From Clostridiales bacterium (GTDB lineage: Bacteria > Bacillota > Clostridia > Christensenellales > Aristaeellaceae), in the NCBI GenBank assembly GCA_004556985.1, contig SFFC01000121.1, positions 1-6,199 on the forward strand: DNA of 6,199 nucleotides, given 5' to 3'. The notes below the pieces were generated by a model, which did not search any database, was not told the DNA's origin, and saw only the letters and a list, made by a program, of their open reading frames with translations. The position numbers and the translations under genes were made by a program. This document shows, in pieces, positions 5,879 to 6,199 of this stretch. The stretch's first letter is position 1, and each line of letters begins with the position of its first letter.

Positions 5879-5914
5879 AAAGGGACTTTCCTGAAATTCG
5901 GAAAGCCCCTTTTT
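5879..5914 (+). terminator. Rho-independent terminator of the transketolase operon
   Basis: AAAGGGACTTTCC (5879-5891) pairs with GGAAAGCCCCTTT (5900-5912) as a 13-position stem with one A-C mismatch (5885/5906) and the 8-base loop TGAAATTC. The stem runs into TTTTT (5910-5914) followed by ATACTATT. This is a strong plus-strand terminator. On the minus strand the hairpin is followed by TTTCATGATATATAATA, a weaker tail, so it may also help stop the convergent transcript coming from the right. Confidence 0.9.
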
Positions 5915-5944
5915 ATACTATTCTCAGATAGAAACGAACTATAA

Positions 5945-6009
5945 GCGCGAAGCGAAGAAGGGAGTTTGAGGGATGAAATCCCTCAAGCGGGTTTGAGCGG
6001 CAGCCCAAA
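5945..6009. repeat. Cluster of short intergenic stem-loops
   Basis: Three small hairpins follow each other. CGC-GAA-GCG spans 5946-5954. TTGAGGGAT (5966-5974) and ATCCCTCAA (5978-5986) form a perfect 9-bp stem around GAA. TTTGaGC (5992-5998) and GCcCAAA (6003-6009) pair around GGCA with one A-C mismatch. The second and third both begin with TTTGAG after a G-rich lead. No T run follows on either strand, so these are not ordinary terminators. The compact arrangement resembles the small palindromic intergenic repeats (REP-like) found in many copies in bacterial genomes, but only one copy is in view. On the minus strand it would be part of the 3' untranslated region of the gene at 6043-6199. Confidence 0.45.
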
Positions 6010-6042
6010 AGATGGATGGAATAACAATTTCAGCGCTGCGAT

Positions 6043-6199
6043 TTATGCCTCATCGTCGCCGCCCATCAGCGGCAGGTCGTCAAAGCCCTCGTCCTCGTTC
6101 TCCTCCGCGCCAGCCTCCTGCACCACAGGGGCCTGCACGTCGCTCTTGCCCAGCAGCTCCGCGCGCACGAGCCTGTCGATCTCCGCGGCGACCTCCGGG
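6043..6199 (-). CDS. recA: C-terminal end of a protein, probably RecA recombinase
   Basis: The last 51 complete codons of a gene entering from the right edge are present, ending at TAA (6045-6043). The residues begin PEVAAEIDRLVRAELLGKSD, continue through a Val/Gln/Ala-rich linker, and finish with an acidic tail EENEDEGFDDLPLMGGDDEA. An 'NPEvAaEIe-kiR-kLl' helix followed by a variable acidic tail is the usual end of bacterial RecA, where the tail restrains DNA binding. The catalytic core lies outside the window, so the assignment rests on this helix and tail alone. Other proteins with acidic ends remain possible. The gene converges on the transketolase operon, with the stem-loop cluster and terminator between them. 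Confidence 0.55.
   Translation of the reverse strand, partial: PEVAAEIDRLVRAELLGKSDVQAPVVQEAGAEENEDEGFDDLPLMGGDDEA

Overview
The window looks like the chromosome of a GC-rich, Gram-positive-type anaerobe of the Clostridia, possibly a gut species. Four things point there: strong AGGAGG-like ribosome binding sites, good sigma-A promoters, a transketolase split into two genes, and an AraC / sugar-binding-protein / hexosaminidase neighbourhood. The taxon is inferred; no rRNA or other marker is present to fix it. There are six or seven ordinary chromosomal genes. I see no tRNA, rRNA, CRISPR array, transposase, integrase or phage gene.

Left part, minus strand. Bases 1-143 hold the start of a secreted ABC-transporter sugar-binding protein that runs off the left edge. 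It has its own extended -10 promoter, and a 7-bp inverted repeat lies in its leader. Upstream of it is a two-gene operon: a small two-helix membrane protein (1203-1763, DUF6106-like), then an AraC-family regulator (296-1219) that overlaps it by 17 bp. A near-consensus sigma-A promoter at 1837-1865 drives this operon.

Centre, plus strand. A second promoter at 1924-1952 fires the other way into a 601-residue family 20 glycoside hydrolase without a signal peptide (2005-3810). A hairpin terminator follows (3882-3916). The likely scheme is that extracellular oligosaccharides are bound by the left-edge protein, imported, and cut inside the cell by the hexosaminidase, with the AraC protein as sensor and switch. 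That scheme is inferred from gene order only.

Right part, plus strand. A strong extended -10 promoter (3958-3987) and a leader with a perfect 7-bp inverted repeat (4030-4046) precede the two transketolase subunit genes (4074-4928 and 4925-5851). These overlap by ATGA and end at a strong terminator (5879-5914). A short cluster of small stem-loops (5945-6009) separates this operon from the 3' end of a convergent minus-strand gene, probably recA (6043-6199).

Gene-free gaps are all under 300 bases (144-295, 1764-2004, 3811-4073, 5852-6042) and mostly hold the regulatory signals listed. I did not find a convincing undescribed system. The most useful leads are the small regulatory inverted repeats, the unassigned membrane protein paired with the AraC regulator, and the intergenic hairpin cluster.
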